DNA of 38,985 bases from an uncultured Lentisphaerota bacterium (lineage in GTDB: Bacteria > Verrucomicrobiota > Lentisphaeria > Victivallales > GWF2-50-93): the NCBI GenBank assembly GCA_903872565.1, contig CAIQLG010000048.1, positions 1 through 38,985 on the forward strand, in the 5' to 3' direction. A model generated the notes under the pieces. It ran no database searches, was not told the origin of the DNA, and worked only from the letters and a program-made list of their open reading frames with translations. Made by a program: the position numbers and the translations under genes. Below, piece by piece: positions 15,082-23,812 of this stretch. Numbering within the stretch: the first letter of the stretch is position 1; every line of letters starts with the position of its first letter.

Positions 15082-15158
15082 TGGCGGGAGCGACGGGGCT
15101 CGAACCCGCAACCTCCAGCGTGACAGGCTGGCGCTCTAACCAATTGAGCTACGCCCCC
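15082..15158 (-). tRNA. tRNA-Asp (anticodon GTC)
   Basis: A 77-nt cloverleaf on the minus strand. The acceptor stem GGGGGCG pairs with CGCTCCC, followed by discriminator G and an encoded CCA. The D arm is GCTC...GAGC, the anticodon stem CCAGC/GCTGG encloses loop CTGTCAC (anticodon GTC, Asp), and the T arm is GCGGG-TTCGAGC-CCCGT. All stems are complete. Its 3' end is the boundary with the accessory island. Confidence 0.95.
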
Positions 15159-15281
15159 GCATAATTGGAAGGGGATAATAATCTATTTAAAAACATTTCT
15201 TTTGCAAGCCAATATGGGAAATATTTGGAAAAATATTTGGGAGAGACATTTGCCAGTCCCAATATGAGTAATTGTATTTTA

Positions 15282-15360
15282 GACAGGATAACAGGATAAC
15301 CTGGATGGGAAAAATGTTTCATTGATAAAAAAACATCCTGCCAATCCTGTAAATCCTGTC
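15282..15360. repeat. inverted repeat in the tRNA-Asp/rlmI spacer
   Basis: GACAGGATAACAGGAT (15282-15297) is nearly the reverse complement of ATCCTGTAAATCCTGTC (15344-15360), giving a stem of about 16 bp with a 46-base loop. The half-site AATCCTGT is itself repeated within the arm, as in dispersed palindromic repeats. It lies just beyond the 3' end of rlmI and could act as a transcript end. Confidence 0.6.
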
Positions 15361-15396
15361 AAAGAGGTCTCAAGTTCCGGCGGCAGACGGTTGAAT

Positions 15397-16608
15397 TCAA
15401 TCTCTAACTATCTGGCAGACATAGCCCTTGAGATATTCCGACTCGGGGAAATTCAGCAGTATCGGGTGGTCGGGAGACTGTCCCATGATGGAGAGAATTT
15501 TCACCCTTACTCCGCAGTCCCTTGCGGCCATGAAGATGATATCCATCAAATTCTCCCTGCTGATCGCGGAGGAGCAGGAAAATGTGCATAGGATGCCATT
15601 GTTCCTGAGCAGTTTCATCGCGAGAAGATTGATGTCCTTGTAGCCTTTCGCCGCTTTTTCCGCATACGCGTGCCCCGGGGCGAACTTCGGCGGGTCAAGG
15701 ATTATCATGTCGAAAGAGAGTGCCTTGTCCCTCATTTTCCTGAGGTGATGGAAGGCATTGTCGCAGATGAATTCCTTTTGAACCGCGGAAAATCCGTTTT
15801 CGGCGAGATTTTTCTCCGCGATGCCGAGAGCCGCCTGCGATTCGTCAATCAAGGTGAGGGAACGGGCATCTGGCGCAGTATGGACGCTGAAGGCACCGGT
15901 GAAGGAAAAACAGTCGAGAATGTCCATTCCATCTGTGGCGAACTGGGCGACCTTGCATCTGTTTTCCCGCTGATCCATATAGAATCCCGTCTTTTGTCCC
16001 TGCAAGATATCGGTGAAAAACGTGTAACCATTTTCTTCGATCCGCAGTGCGGTCGAGACGTCAGTTCTGCCTGCCATGATTCCTTTTACAAGCGGAAGAC
16101 CTTCATGTCTGCGAATTTCGCAGTCGTCTCTTTCAACCACTGTTGACACGCCTGCAGTTTCGATCATGAAACGTGTTATCATCTCCTTCCGCAGGTCCAT
16201 TCCTGCGGTGAGGCATTGTATCGAGGCGAAATCCCCGTACTTGTCAGCAACAAGTCCCGGTAGGAAATCCGATTCGGAAAATACCATTCTCGCGGCGGTG
16301 GAATTTATCTTCATTTTTTTTCTCGCATCTACGGCATCCCTGATCTTCCCGAAGATGAATTCGTCGTCCGGGAGCGAGTCCTCGTCCGTGCTCAGGATTC
16401 TTATCCTTATCTTGCTGAGAGGGTTGTAGTGTCCGTATCCTATGAAGTTGTTCTTCACATCGAGGATTCTGACAGTGCTACCCGGGGGCAGATTGTCGGG
16501 GGCGTGGTCTATTGCGCCCGAAAAAATCCAGGGGTGCAGCGCGCATCTCGGGGTTTTTTCTCCCGAAAGGCATTTCCTCAGTTTTACCGACAATGGTGCG
16601 TCCGTCAT
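15397..16608 (-). CDS. rlmI: RlmI-like 23S rRNA (cytosine-5) methyltransferase
   Basis: A 403-aa SAM-dependent methyltransferase. The N-terminus (about 8-80) is a PUA-type RNA-binding domain with HPWIFSGAI. The middle has QKTGFYMDQR at 205-214, a family signature. The Rossmann core shows LDCFSFTGAFS (231-241, motif I), LDPPKFA (304-310) and FSCSSAIS (343-350) with the catalytic-type cysteine. RlmI (YccW) methylates C1962 of 23S rRNA in E. coli; whether the same base is the target here is inferred. Length is as expected. It is monocistronic on the minus strand and divergent from the kinase gene at 16695. Confidence 0.9.
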   Translation of the reverse strand: MTDAPLSVKLRKCLSGEKTPRCALHPWIFSGAIDHAPDNLPPGSTVRILDVKNNFIGYGHYNPLSKIRIRILSTDEDSLPDDEFIFGKIRDAVDARKKMKINSTAARMVFSESDFLPGLVADKYGDFASIQCLTAGMDLRKEMITRFMIETAGVSTVVERDDCEIRRHEGLPLVKGIMAGRTDVSTALRIEENGYTFFTDILQGQKTGFYMDQRENRCKVAQFATDGMDILDCFSFTGAFSVHTAPDARSLTLIDESQAALGIAEKNLAENGFSAVQKEFICDNAFHHLRKMRDKALSFDMIILDPPKFAPGHAYAEKAAKGYKDINLLAMKLLRNNGILCTFSCSSAISRENLMDIIFMAARDCGVRVKILSIMGQSPDHPILLNFPESEYLKGYVCQIVRD

Positions 16609-16694
16609 AATTTGCCGTCAATTTGTGTTTTGAAAGAATTTGCTTAAAATAATATATGCATTATAATAAATCCAATCATAAATAGGGAATTATC

Positions 16695-19067
16695 ATGCAG
16701 GAAATAAAACCGGATGTCAAGGCTTTTACATCTGGCAGAATCAGATGTGAGTGCGGGAAAGATGTAAGTTTCGACAGCTCACAGGGCTTGGAGCTTGTCA
16801 AATGCGCCTGCGGCAGTTCCAGTTTCATACCGAAAAAGATTTCAAACCTGTGGCTCTACATGCCCCTTGGCGGCGGCGGGATGGGATCGGTGTACAAGGC
16901 AATCACGGAGGATAAGAAAATTATCTGTGCCGTTAAAATACTACCCCGTGACCAGCGTGAAAATCCCGAGTTCATAAAAAACCTTCTTGCTGAGATAAAT
17001 GCGGCGCAAAAGTTTGGCTCCCACAAAAATTTGGTTAGGCTCATCAACGCTGGGCAGTCGGACGGCGAGTATTTCATGGCGACGGAATTCATAGATGGAG
17101 ACAGGCTCGACCGCTATGTGTCATCCCACCACCAGCTGCCCGAACGCGAGGCGTTCAGCATAATGAGACAGGTCTTGGATGCTGAAAAGCAAATTGTGTC
17201 GTGCGGCTACCTCTTCAGAGATCTGAAGCCTGAGAATATAATGGTGGAGAAAAATGGAGACATAAGGTTGTTTGACTATGGACTTTGCAAGGAGATATCC
17301 ATCCTTTCGGAGCCCTCCCTTCAGTCGGAAGATCAGATAGAGGGGTCTCCCTTCTATCTTCCCCCTGAGAGGATAGTTGGAGCAACCGAAGGAGAATACA
17401 GCGAGATATATAGTATGGGAATGTTGTTCTTCTATATGCTTGCGGGCAGGACCTACTATTCCGAGGCTGAAGTGAACGACCTTGTGAGCAAGCATCTTAC
17501 GGCGATAAGAATTGTGAGCACCGCGCCGCATCTGAGCAACTGCAACTCCAAGACAGTCTCCACGATTGACAGGATGATACAGCGGAACCCCAATATGCGG
17601 ATGGCGAGCCTGTCGGTACTCGAGGACGCATTCAAGGAGATCGAGGAGGAGTTCAAGTCCGGAGGCCGCAGTTTGTCATTTGCAAGCCGTGCAGGCAAGG
17701 AGACTTCCGATGGAAGAAGTCCATTAGATGGCCTTCCGCCTGAAGCCGAGGGTTTTTCCGGTTCCAAGAAGCCGCTTACTCCGGCAAGGCTGGCGGCGGG
17801 CGTTATTTCCGTCATGGTAATTGTTTTTCTTGCGCTTTTCTATTCCTATAAAACATATAAGTATTACAAGGTCAAAAATGAGCTTGCGGTTAAGGCGGCT
17901 GCCCAGCTTGGTGTCTCTCCAGGCATTCTGGGTCCGCCTTCCACGCCCCAGGAAATAAAGAAGATGATTGATGATAAGTTCAAGGAAGCGTTTGACGATG
18001 AGGCGAAAAAAATGCCGGAATTCGACGAGGATGAGGCGAAAGATGCAATATGTGGGAAGTTGGGTATAGAGAAGTTTCCGGCCGAGAAACCGGAGAAAAC
18101 CTTCGAGGAGCTCCAAAAACTTATGGGATTGGAAATTGACGCATTGTGCGAAGAGCAATTGAAGGGCAGGGTCATCGCATTCGACGAGAAAAAGGCTGAG
18201 ACGGATGTCTCGCTAAATTTTGCGATAAGCCTTCCCCCGGAACCACCGAAACTTCCCCTTGAAAATGTGAAGGAGGAGTTTGAAAAATTCACCAAGAAGA
18301 CGATAGAAGTGAAATATGGAAAGAAGGCCTATATGGACAGGCAGAACAAGATTTTTGAGCTATATGGCGGATATAAGAAGGGAGACAAGGTAAAGTTTAC
18401 GCTCCTCTCCGGCGAAATTTTAGAGGGAACCTATGACAAAGATACTGGCGACAAGCTCATAATCGGGGGAAAGATGATACAGAAAAAGGACTTCTCCGCC
18501 GAGGAGCTCTGGAGATTCAATCCGGACATCTGCGCCAAGAAGATTTCTCAGACCATATCTGCGCTCAAGAAGAGCTTTGATGCGGAAAAAAAGGAGTGTG
18601 TTGACAACTTCGAGAAGGCGGAGAAGGATAAGTTCTATAAGGAGAGAAAATATATGAAGTCTCCGACCGGAGAATATTTGCCTTTCCGGGAATATGTTGA
18701 TCTGATGGTGGAGGAGGCCAGGAAGAAGAACGAGAAAGATACGGTTGAACTCAAGGAAGTGCTTCGTGCAAAGCTGGAGAAGGAGTTCGACCAGGAGAAG
18801 TATTTTAAAAAATCAGGTTATGTACTCGTCGGTGGCAAATACGTCCCAACGGTGGATGCGGTAGAAAATGAGATGAAGGCTTCAAGGAAAAAATTTGACA
18901 GTGACAGGAAGAAGGAGCTTGATGAACTGCAGAAAAAAGTTCTGGCATCGGTGCAGAAGGAAGTTTATACGGCAAACAACTATGTGTTCCATTCCAACAG
19001 CTGGTTCCCTGCCAGGCAGGTGATAGACAGTCTAGTCGCGGTCGGCATGGCGGAGCTAGGATACTGA
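16695..19067 (+). CDS. transmembrane Ser/Thr protein kinase with N-terminal zinc ribbon
   Basis: A 790-aa protein. Residues 18-40 carry paired CxCG motifs (CECG, CACG), a likely zinc ribbon. The kinase domain (about 52-320) has a Gly-rich loop GGGGMGSVYK (59-68), Lys81 in AVKIL, catalytic Asp176 in FRDLKPEN, metal-binding Asp194 in FDYG and a PPERI activation-end motif. The usual HRD and DFG read FRD and DYG, but the catalytic residues are intact. A transmembrane helix at about 364-386 leads to a C-terminal region of about 400 residues, rich in Lys/Glu and coiled-coil-like, presumably on the other side of the membrane. The last 12 bases overlap the convergent paralogue. Confidence 0.88.
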   Translation: MQEIKPDVKAFTSGRIRCECGKDVSFDSSQGLELVKCACGSSSFIPKKISNLWLYMPLGGGGMGSVYKAITEDKKIICAVKILPRDQRENPEFIKNLLAEINAAQKFGSHKNLVRLINAGQSDGEYFMATEFIDGDRLDRYVSSHHQLPEREAFSIMRQVLDAEKQIVSCGYLFRDLKPENIMVEKNGDIRLFDYGLCKEISILSEPSLQSEDQIEGSPFYLPPERIVGATEGEYSEIYSMGMLFFYMLAGRTYYSEAEVNDLVSKHLTAIRIVSTAPHLSNCNSKTVSTIDRMIQRNPNMRMASLSVLEDAFKEIEEEFKSGGRSLSFASRAGKETSDGRSPLDGLPPEAEGFSGSKKPLTPARLAAGVISVMVIVFLALFYSYKTYKYYKVKNELAVKAAAQLGVSPGILGPPSTPQEIKKMIDDKFKEAFDDEAKKMPEFDEDEAKDAICGKLGIEKFPAEKPEKTFEELQKLMGLEIDALCEEQLKGRVIAFDEKKAETDVSLNFAISLPPEPPKLPLENVKEEFEKFTKKTIEVKYGKKAYMDRQNKIFELYGGYKKGDKVKFTLLSGEILEGTYDKDTGDKLIIGGKMIQKKDFSAEELWRFNPDICAKKISQTISALKKSFDAEKKECVDNFEKAEKDKFYKERKYMKSPTGEYLPFREYVDLMVEEARKKNEKDTVELKEVLRAKLEKEFDQEKYFKKSGYVLVGGKYVPTVDAVENEMKASRKKFDSDRKKELDELQKKVLASVQKEVYTANNYVFHSNSWFPARQVIDSLVAVGMAELGY

Positions 19068-20063
19068 TTTTGAACCTTTGAGAAATACTGACGGCCTGTC
19101 ATGCAGTTCCTTCGAAATGGCTTCGAGGTCTTTTTTGAGCGGCTGGAAGTCGGGGTATCTCATGTCAGGTTTTCTCGCTATCATTCTGTCAATTATCGAG
19201 ACAAGCCCCTTGCTGCAGTTTTTCAGGTATCCCTTTACGCTCAGGATTCGGAACGAGCTGACATGTCTTGTTATTATGTCATTTATCTCGGTCTCCGAGA
19301 AATACGGTCTTCCTTTCAGCATATGGAAGAGGATCATTCCGAGGCTATATATCTCGCTGTACTCCCCTTCGGACGCTCCCACTATTCTTTCCGGCGGGAT
19401 ATATAGAGGGGAGCCCTCGAAATCGTCGGGTGTGAACTCCTGTGCTAAGGCATCATTTTTCCGGATGCAGAGTCCGTAGTCGAACATCCTGATGTTTCCG
19501 TTACGTTCGAGTATGATGTTTTCCGGTTTGAGATCGCGATATAGGAATCCCCTCTGGGAAATATGTATTTCCGCCTCGATTATCTGCAGTATGATATTGA
19601 CCGCACGTTGTTCGGAAATGTATTTTTTCCTCTGGATGTAAATGTCGAGCCTTTCCCCTTCTATGAATGGCATTACAACATAGAATTCGCCTCGGTCGTA
19701 GCCATATTCCGCGATTTTTATCAGGTTTTTGTGGTCCCCGACAGTTATGCCGGCATGTGCCTCGCGGAGAAAATTTCTTATATAATGGCTGTCATCCTTT
19801 TTTGATCTCTGTAGAATCTTTACCGCGTATTTCTGCCTCGTCACCATTCTGTACGATTTGAAAACATGGCCCACGCCTCCGCCTCCGAGCGGCTTGTAGA
19901 GTATGTAGTTCCTTATGGTCATTGGATAGTAGAGCATATTTCCGCAGGCGGGGCATGGAGAGGCCTGAAGCACCTTGTCCCATGCTATAGTTTTGCCGCA
20001 GGAGGAACACAGAAGTTCTCCGTCAGCGAGCATGTCCAAGTTAGGTATCTGAATCTCAATCAT
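19056..20063 (-). CDS. soluble Ser/Thr protein kinase with N-terminal zinc ribbon
   Basis: A 335-aa paralogue of the neighbouring kinase. The zinc ribbon has CSSC (19-22) and CPAC (37-40). The kinase part has GGGGVGHVFK (60-69), Lys82 in AVKIL, Asp177 in YRDLKPEN, Asp195 in FDYG and PPERIVGASEGEYSEIYS, the last nearly identical to the paralogue (PPERIVGATEGEYSEIYS). It lacks the transmembrane helix and long C-terminal region, so it should be cytoplasmic. The two genes face each other and overlap by 12 bp at their 3' ends, so they look like an inverted duplication followed by divergence. Substrates are unknown. Confidence 0.88.
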   Translation of the reverse strand: MIEIQIPNLDMLADGELLCSSCGKTIAWDKVLQASPCPACGNMLYYPMTIRNYILYKPLGGGGVGHVFKSYRMVTRQKYAVKILQRSKKDDSHYIRNFLREAHAGITVGDHKNLIKIAEYGYDRGEFYVVMPFIEGERLDIYIQRKKYISEQRAVNIILQIIEAEIHISQRGFLYRDLKPENIILERNGNIRMFDYGLCIRKNDALAQEFTPDDFEGSPLYIPPERIVGASEGEYSEIYSLGMILFHMLKGRPYFSETEINDIITRHVSSFRILSVKGYLKNCSKGLVSIIDRMIARKPDMRYPDFQPLKKDLEAISKELHDRPSVFLKGSKSVS

Positions 20064-20207
20064 ATGCTGGATGCCATCTTGTAAAACGCATTTTTCAACA
20101 ATCCCTTAATCAATCCGACCACATAATTTTACAAATAAGTAAAACGAACTAATATATATCATTTTTTAGAGAATTCAACAAGAAAAACAGTGAACTGTGC
20201 ATAAGCC

Positions 20208-21584
20208 TCATTTGAGCCTCGGTTTCACAGGGTATTTCCCTGAGAAACAGGCATGGCAGTAGTCCTTCGGGCATGTCTGCTTGACGCAGGAAAGCATACC
20301 ATCGAGAGAAAGATAGGACAGGCTATCAGCATCTATTATCTTCGCGATTTCATCCACGGAGTACCTGCTGGCGATCAGCTCGTCACTGCTTGGGAAGTCT
20401 ATACCATAGTAGCAGGGCTGGATATGGGGGGGGCAGCTGATTCTCATGTGAACCTCCTTTGCTCCGTTCTCCCTGAGTGTGCGCACCCTTTCCCGGCTCG
20501 TGTTGCCCCTGACTATGCTGTCCTCCACAAGGCATATCCGCTTGCCTTTTATCGCCTCCTTTATGGGATTCAACTTCAGATTCACCGCGGTTTTCCTGTC
20601 GTCTGCCGATGGGCGGATGAAAGTCCTTCCCACGTAGTGGTTTCTCATTATGCCGAGGTCGAACGGGATTCCTGATCTTTCAGAATATCCGAGGGCGGCG
20701 TACATCCCACTGTCGGGTATTGGCACAATGAGATCCGCATCGACCGGATGTTCGTCCGCGAGCACGGCGCCAAACCGTTTCCTTGTTGCATACACGCTTT
20801 CATTGAAGACCATGCTGTCAGGTCTGGAAAAGTATACGAGTTCGAAAATGCAGTAGGCCTTTCTTTTCGAGAAGGAGAAGCAATGGCTTTTTATTTTTCC
20901 ACTCTCTGTCACAAAAATTATTTCTCCGGGCTCGACTTCCCTCTCGTATTTCGCCCCGATCATGTCGAACGCGCATGTTTCGGAAGAGAACACTACGGCT
21001 TTGCCGAGTCTTCCCATCGCCAGGGGGCGGAATCCATATGGATCCCGTGCCACCGCCATCCCTTTTTCATATAGCGCGAGAATGGAATATGCTCCTTCGA
21101 CATTCTTAAGGGCATACTCGAAGGCTTCCCAGGGGGGCTGTCCTGCCCGATGCCGTCTTGCTGCAAGATGAAGAATTATCTCGGTGTCGAAATCGCCCTG
21201 GAAGATGGCCCCAGTCCTTTTCAGGTGGGTTCTCCATCTTGGCGCGTCCGAGAGAGTTCCATTGTGCGCGACGGCGAGATTCCATTTGTCGAATTCGACG
21301 GCGAATGGCTGTGCATTGGTTATCACCGATTTTCCCGCCGTGCTGTATCTCACGTGGCCTATCGCCATTGTTCCTGGCGAATCACGCCACTCCCGCGGAA
21401 GCTTCGGGAAAACATCCGCGACGAGCCCCATTCCGCGGTGCAGTTCGCATTTCCCGTTTATGCATTTGAATATGCCGGCACTTTCCTGCCCCCTGTGTTG
21501 GAGGGCGAAAAGCCCCAGCCTTGTTATCTCGGCGGCTTCGGGATGATTGACGATTCCGAAGACCCCGCAGTGTTCTTTAATCAT
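20208..21584 (-). CDS. purF: amidophosphoribosyltransferase (glutamine PRPP amidotransferase)
   Basis: A 458-aa enzyme for the first committed step of purine synthesis, converting PRPP and glutamine to phosphoribosylamine. The start was taken at ATG 21582-21584 because the product then begins MIKEHCGVFG, a five-residue propeptide before the catalytic Cys6, as in B. subtilis-type enzymes; an in-frame ATG at 21638 would add 18 unconserved residues. The N-terminal class II glutaminase domain has HVRYST and AHNG. The PRPP motif VEDSIVRGNT lies at about 353-362. Cysteines near the C-terminus (CPKDYCHACF) and SCPPHIQPC fit a 4Fe-4S cluster. The ribosome binding site is weak. Confidence 0.94.
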   Translation of the reverse strand: MIKEHCGVFGIVNHPEAAEITRLGLFALQHRGQESAGIFKCINGKCELHRGMGLVADVFPKLPREWRDSPGTMAIGHVRYSTAGKSVITNAQPFAVEFDKWNLAVAHNGTLSDAPRWRTHLKRTGAIFQGDFDTEIILHLAARRHRAGQPPWEAFEYALKNVEGAYSILALYEKGMAVARDPYGFRPLAMGRLGKAVVFSSETCAFDMIGAKYEREVEPGEIIFVTESGKIKSHCFSFSKRKAYCIFELVYFSRPDSMVFNESVYATRKRFGAVLADEHPVDADLIVPIPDSGMYAALGYSERSGIPFDLGIMRNHYVGRTFIRPSADDRKTAVNLKLNPIKEAIKGKRICLVEDSIVRGNTSRERVRTLRENGAKEVHMRISCPPHIQPCYYGIDFPSSDELIASRYSVDEIAKIIDADSLSYLSLDGMLSCVKQTCPKDYCHACFSGKYPVKPRLK

Positions 21585-21751
21585 GATAAATTCCAGAATT
21601 ATAAGGTTTGAGATGTTTCGAGAAGCAACCCCATACATAGCTTTCCCAGAAACAATGTGGACATCTTTTTGATTTAATAAATCTCCTTGCTTTTCAATAG
21701 ACCTCCTTGTTTTTCAAATGAGCGTTAAAATTCATACATATGAATTGCGGA

Positions 21752-22639
21752 TTATCTGAAAAGGCATTTCATTTCCTTTGGTATTTCAGGGGTCGCTCCA
21801 TGTCTTGAACAGACGAATGAGGATACCCTGTTGGCAACATCGTTTATCCTGTCGAGAGGAAGCCCCTTCATATATGCGACCGCAAATGCTGCCGTGAATG
21901 CGTTGCCGGCACCTACAGTGTCGGCGACCAGCACCTTGCGCCCTGGATGTTCAGACTCTCTCCCGTCTGAAAGATAAATCACGCTTCCATTCGCACCCCG
22001 GGTGACGATTACCGCATCAAGTCCATATTTCCCGAAGAGAACATATGCGAACTCCTTTGGAGTCGATGCCCCGAATTTGCCGCAGAGAAATTCCGTCTCT
22101 TCGTCGCTTGTCTTGAGAATCTTGCACAAATCAAGAGATCTGTGGATTGCCTCGTCGGAATAGAATGGAGGCCTTATGTTAATATCGCAGATCGTCAGAG
22201 CCCCGTTTGTTGATGCCGTTTTTACGAAGTTCGCCACCGTCTCCGCGCTCATGGGCGATCTTTGGGAAAGTGTACCGAAGCATACGCAGTCGCTCGATGC
22301 CGCCAGCTTGGTCAGCTTTTCCGAGCCTGGAATGAAATCCCAGGCGGCATTTTCGTGAATGACGTATTTGGGCACGCCGTCCTTCCCGAATGTCACTGTG
22401 GCTTTTCCGGTCGGGTGCTCCGTATCCCTTTCTATGTAGTCCGTGGAAAGCTCCAACTTGCGGAGGTTCCCAATTATCTCGTCTCCATCAGGATCGGTTC
22501 CAACGGAGGAGACAATCACTCCTCTTCCCCCGAGTTTTTCGGCATGAAATGCGAAATTTGCAGGAGCTCCTCCGAGTTTTTTCCCGGATGGTAGCATATC
22601 CCATAGAATTTCGCCTATGCCGACGATGACTTTCTTCAT
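21752..22639 (-). CDS. PfkB-family sugar kinase, fructokinase-like, Asn at the catalytic Asp site
   Basis: A 295-aa ribokinase-family protein from the ATG at 22639 (GGAGGT about 10 bases upstream; an ATG 14 codons earlier has no such site). It opens KKVIVGIGEILWDMLPSG, then LGGAPANFAFHA (PfkB signature 1 area), and ends with the second signature region DTVGAGNAFTAA. In active family members this last motif is normally DTxGAGD, the Asp being the catalytic base; here codon 246 is AAC (Asn). The rest of the fold is intact. It may be a true variant, a low-activity enzyme or a sequence difference. It lies downstream of purF in the same direction with a 113-bp spacer. Confidence 0.8.
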   Translation of the reverse strand: MKKVIVGIGEILWDMLPSGKKLGGAPANFAFHAEKLGGRGVIVSSVGTDPDGDEIIGNLRKLELSTDYIERDTEHPTGKATVTFGKDGVPKYVIHENAAWDFIPGSEKLTKLAASSDCVCFGTLSQRSPMSAETVANFVKTASTNGALTICDINIRPPFYSDEAIHRSLDLCKILKTSDEETEFLCGKFGASTPKEFAYVLFGKYGLDAVIVTRGANGSVIYLSDGRESEHPGRKVLVADTVGAGNAFTAAFAVAYMKGLPLDRINDVANRVSSFVCSRHGATPEIPKEMKCLFR

Positions 22640-22812
22640 ATATGGACTTACCTCCGTTTTTAAGACTTCTGTTAAATTCACAGTTTTTGCACAAGGATTC
22701 AGAATTCAGAATGATGAAAAAACGGATTCAATTTTCTGGATTACTGCATCCTGGCTACTTTTATGCGAAATAAGAATCTATATCTTTTCCGTAAAAAAGA
22801 CAAGTCATGAAG

Positions 22813-22849
22813 ATAAAATAAAAAAGGGGCTTGAATAACAAGCCCCTTT
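22813..22849 (-). terminator. intrinsic terminator of the secreted-protein gene
   Basis: A perfect 11-bp stem (AAAGGGGCTTG at 22823-22833 with CAAGCCCCTTT at 22839-22849) and a 5-base loop. Read on the minus strand, it is followed by a T-rich run (TTTTTTATTTTATC). It starts 23 bp after the stop codon of the upstream gene. Confidence 0.88.
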
Positions 22850-22872
22850 GAAATCTTGACTGAAAAATGGAA

Positions 22873-23430
22873 TCACATTCTCAGGTCGTCGCTTGTGAAA
22901 TCATCACCCTTGAGATCTATGAAGAAAAATCCTGTGATAAAGTCTGCGAGTTCAACGGGATGAAATTCAAGCTGGAGTTCCCCAAGCAGTGCAACGTGGG
23001 CCCCAAATGACCAATAGTCCCTTGCACCGTTGTAAAAATCATATATTGGTTCGTCCGGAAGCGGAATCCCGGTCGAGTAATAATAGTAGTCCTTGACTCC
23101 TCTTGTTGCTTCGCTGAGTTTTTTGTCCTCTGCAGATATAACCATGAAACTGCTTTCCCACCCGTCAGCGAGAGCAGTTCCATACTGTCTGTTGATTTCC
23201 TTGACGACCTGTGCCGTGGCACCTACGCCGCCACCGAATCCGAGAGCTCGTGTTGCCCATATGTGTCCATGGGCGGCAGGGCCAAATCCGAGGCATACCG
23301 AAAAGGTGTCCATAAAGTCAACAGCCCTGTTGGGGAAATAAAGCAACAAAGTGTCAAGCACAGCAGCCTTACTGCTGCTCCCCATTGTGAGAGAAAGCGC
23401 GAGCACCGACAGGAACAAAAATTTCTTCAT
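22873..23430 (-). CDS. secreted protein of unknown function
   Basis: A 185-aa protein with a classical Sec signal peptide: KK at the N-terminus, a hydrophobic core FLFLSVLALSLTMG and a likely cleavage after SSSKAA (about residue 22). The mature part is rich in Gly, Phe and Tyr (ALGFGGGVGATAQV, RDYWSFGAHVALLGELQLEF) and ends FITGFFFIDLKGDDF. The Gly/aromatic alternation and beta-like pattern suggest an outer-membrane-associated or periplasmic beta-rich protein. Similar sequences are known to me only as uncharacterised proteins of PVC-type bacteria (from memory). It is a single gene with its own terminator. Confidence 0.75.
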   Translation of the reverse strand: MKKFLFLSVLALSLTMGSSSKAAVLDTLLLYFPNRAVDFMDTFSVCLGFGPAAHGHIWATRALGFGGGVGATAQVVKEINRQYGTALADGWESSFMVISAEDKKLSEATRGVKDYYYYSTGIPLPDEPIYDFYNGARDYWSFGAHVALLGELQLEFHPVELADFITGFFFIDLKGDDFTSDDLRM

Positions 23431-23617
23431 ATCTCTTCCCTTTCAAAAAATTGGTTTAAAATTACTATTTTATTCATATGACTCATTTAATTTTACACAG
23501 GGCGGCAATAATTCAACATAAATTTCAAAGATTTTTAAAATTCTCTGAAACGAATCCGATAATCTTTCTTGAAAAACGCTTGAAAAATAGTGGAATGCTT
23601 GCATCTTATACGGAATT

Positions 23618-23700
23618 CGGGATGTAGCGCAGCTTGGTTAGCGCGTCCCGAGACAGCCTGGGATAAAAGTCTCGGGAAGGTCGCAAGTTGTTCTTTGTCA
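23618..23700 (+). pseudogene. degenerate tRNA-Pro copy
   Basis: The first 29 bases (CGGGATGTAGCGCAGCTTGG and onward) match the intact tRNA-Pro downstream except for one base, and AGGTCGCAAGTT of the variable/T-arm region also matches. The anticodon arm is replaced by a 7-bp stem CCCGAGA/TCTCGGG with a 16-base loop, the T arm is damaged and the 3' acceptor strand is missing. It cannot be a normal tRNA. It lies 35 bp before the true gene and may be left from an earlier recombination there. Confidence 0.7.
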
Positions 23701-23734
23701 CAGTCCAACATGTTTTAGATTATGTTGTTTTGCT

Positions 23735-23812
23735 CGGGATGTAGCGCAGCCTGGTTAGCGCGTTTGACTGGGGGTCAAAAGGTCGCAAGTTCGAATCTTG
23801 TCATCCCGACCA
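23735..23812 (+). tRNA. tRNA-Pro (anticodon GGG)
   Basis: A 78-nt cloverleaf. The acceptor CGGGATG pairs with CATCCCG, followed by discriminator A and encoded CCA. The D arm is GCGC...GCGC, the anticodon stem TTTGA/TCAAA encloses loop CTGGGGG (anticodon GGG, Pro), and the T arm is GCAAG-TTCGAAT-CTTGT. Its 3' end, with the integrase gene 149 bp downstream, is the likely attachment site of the integrative element to the right. Confidence 0.95.

Noticed and set aside
14937-15143. 68-aa minus-strand frame starting inside tRNA-Asp (MVRAPACHAGG...)
   Set aside because: It is the translation of the tRNA gene itself running into the frameshifted GIY-YIG start.
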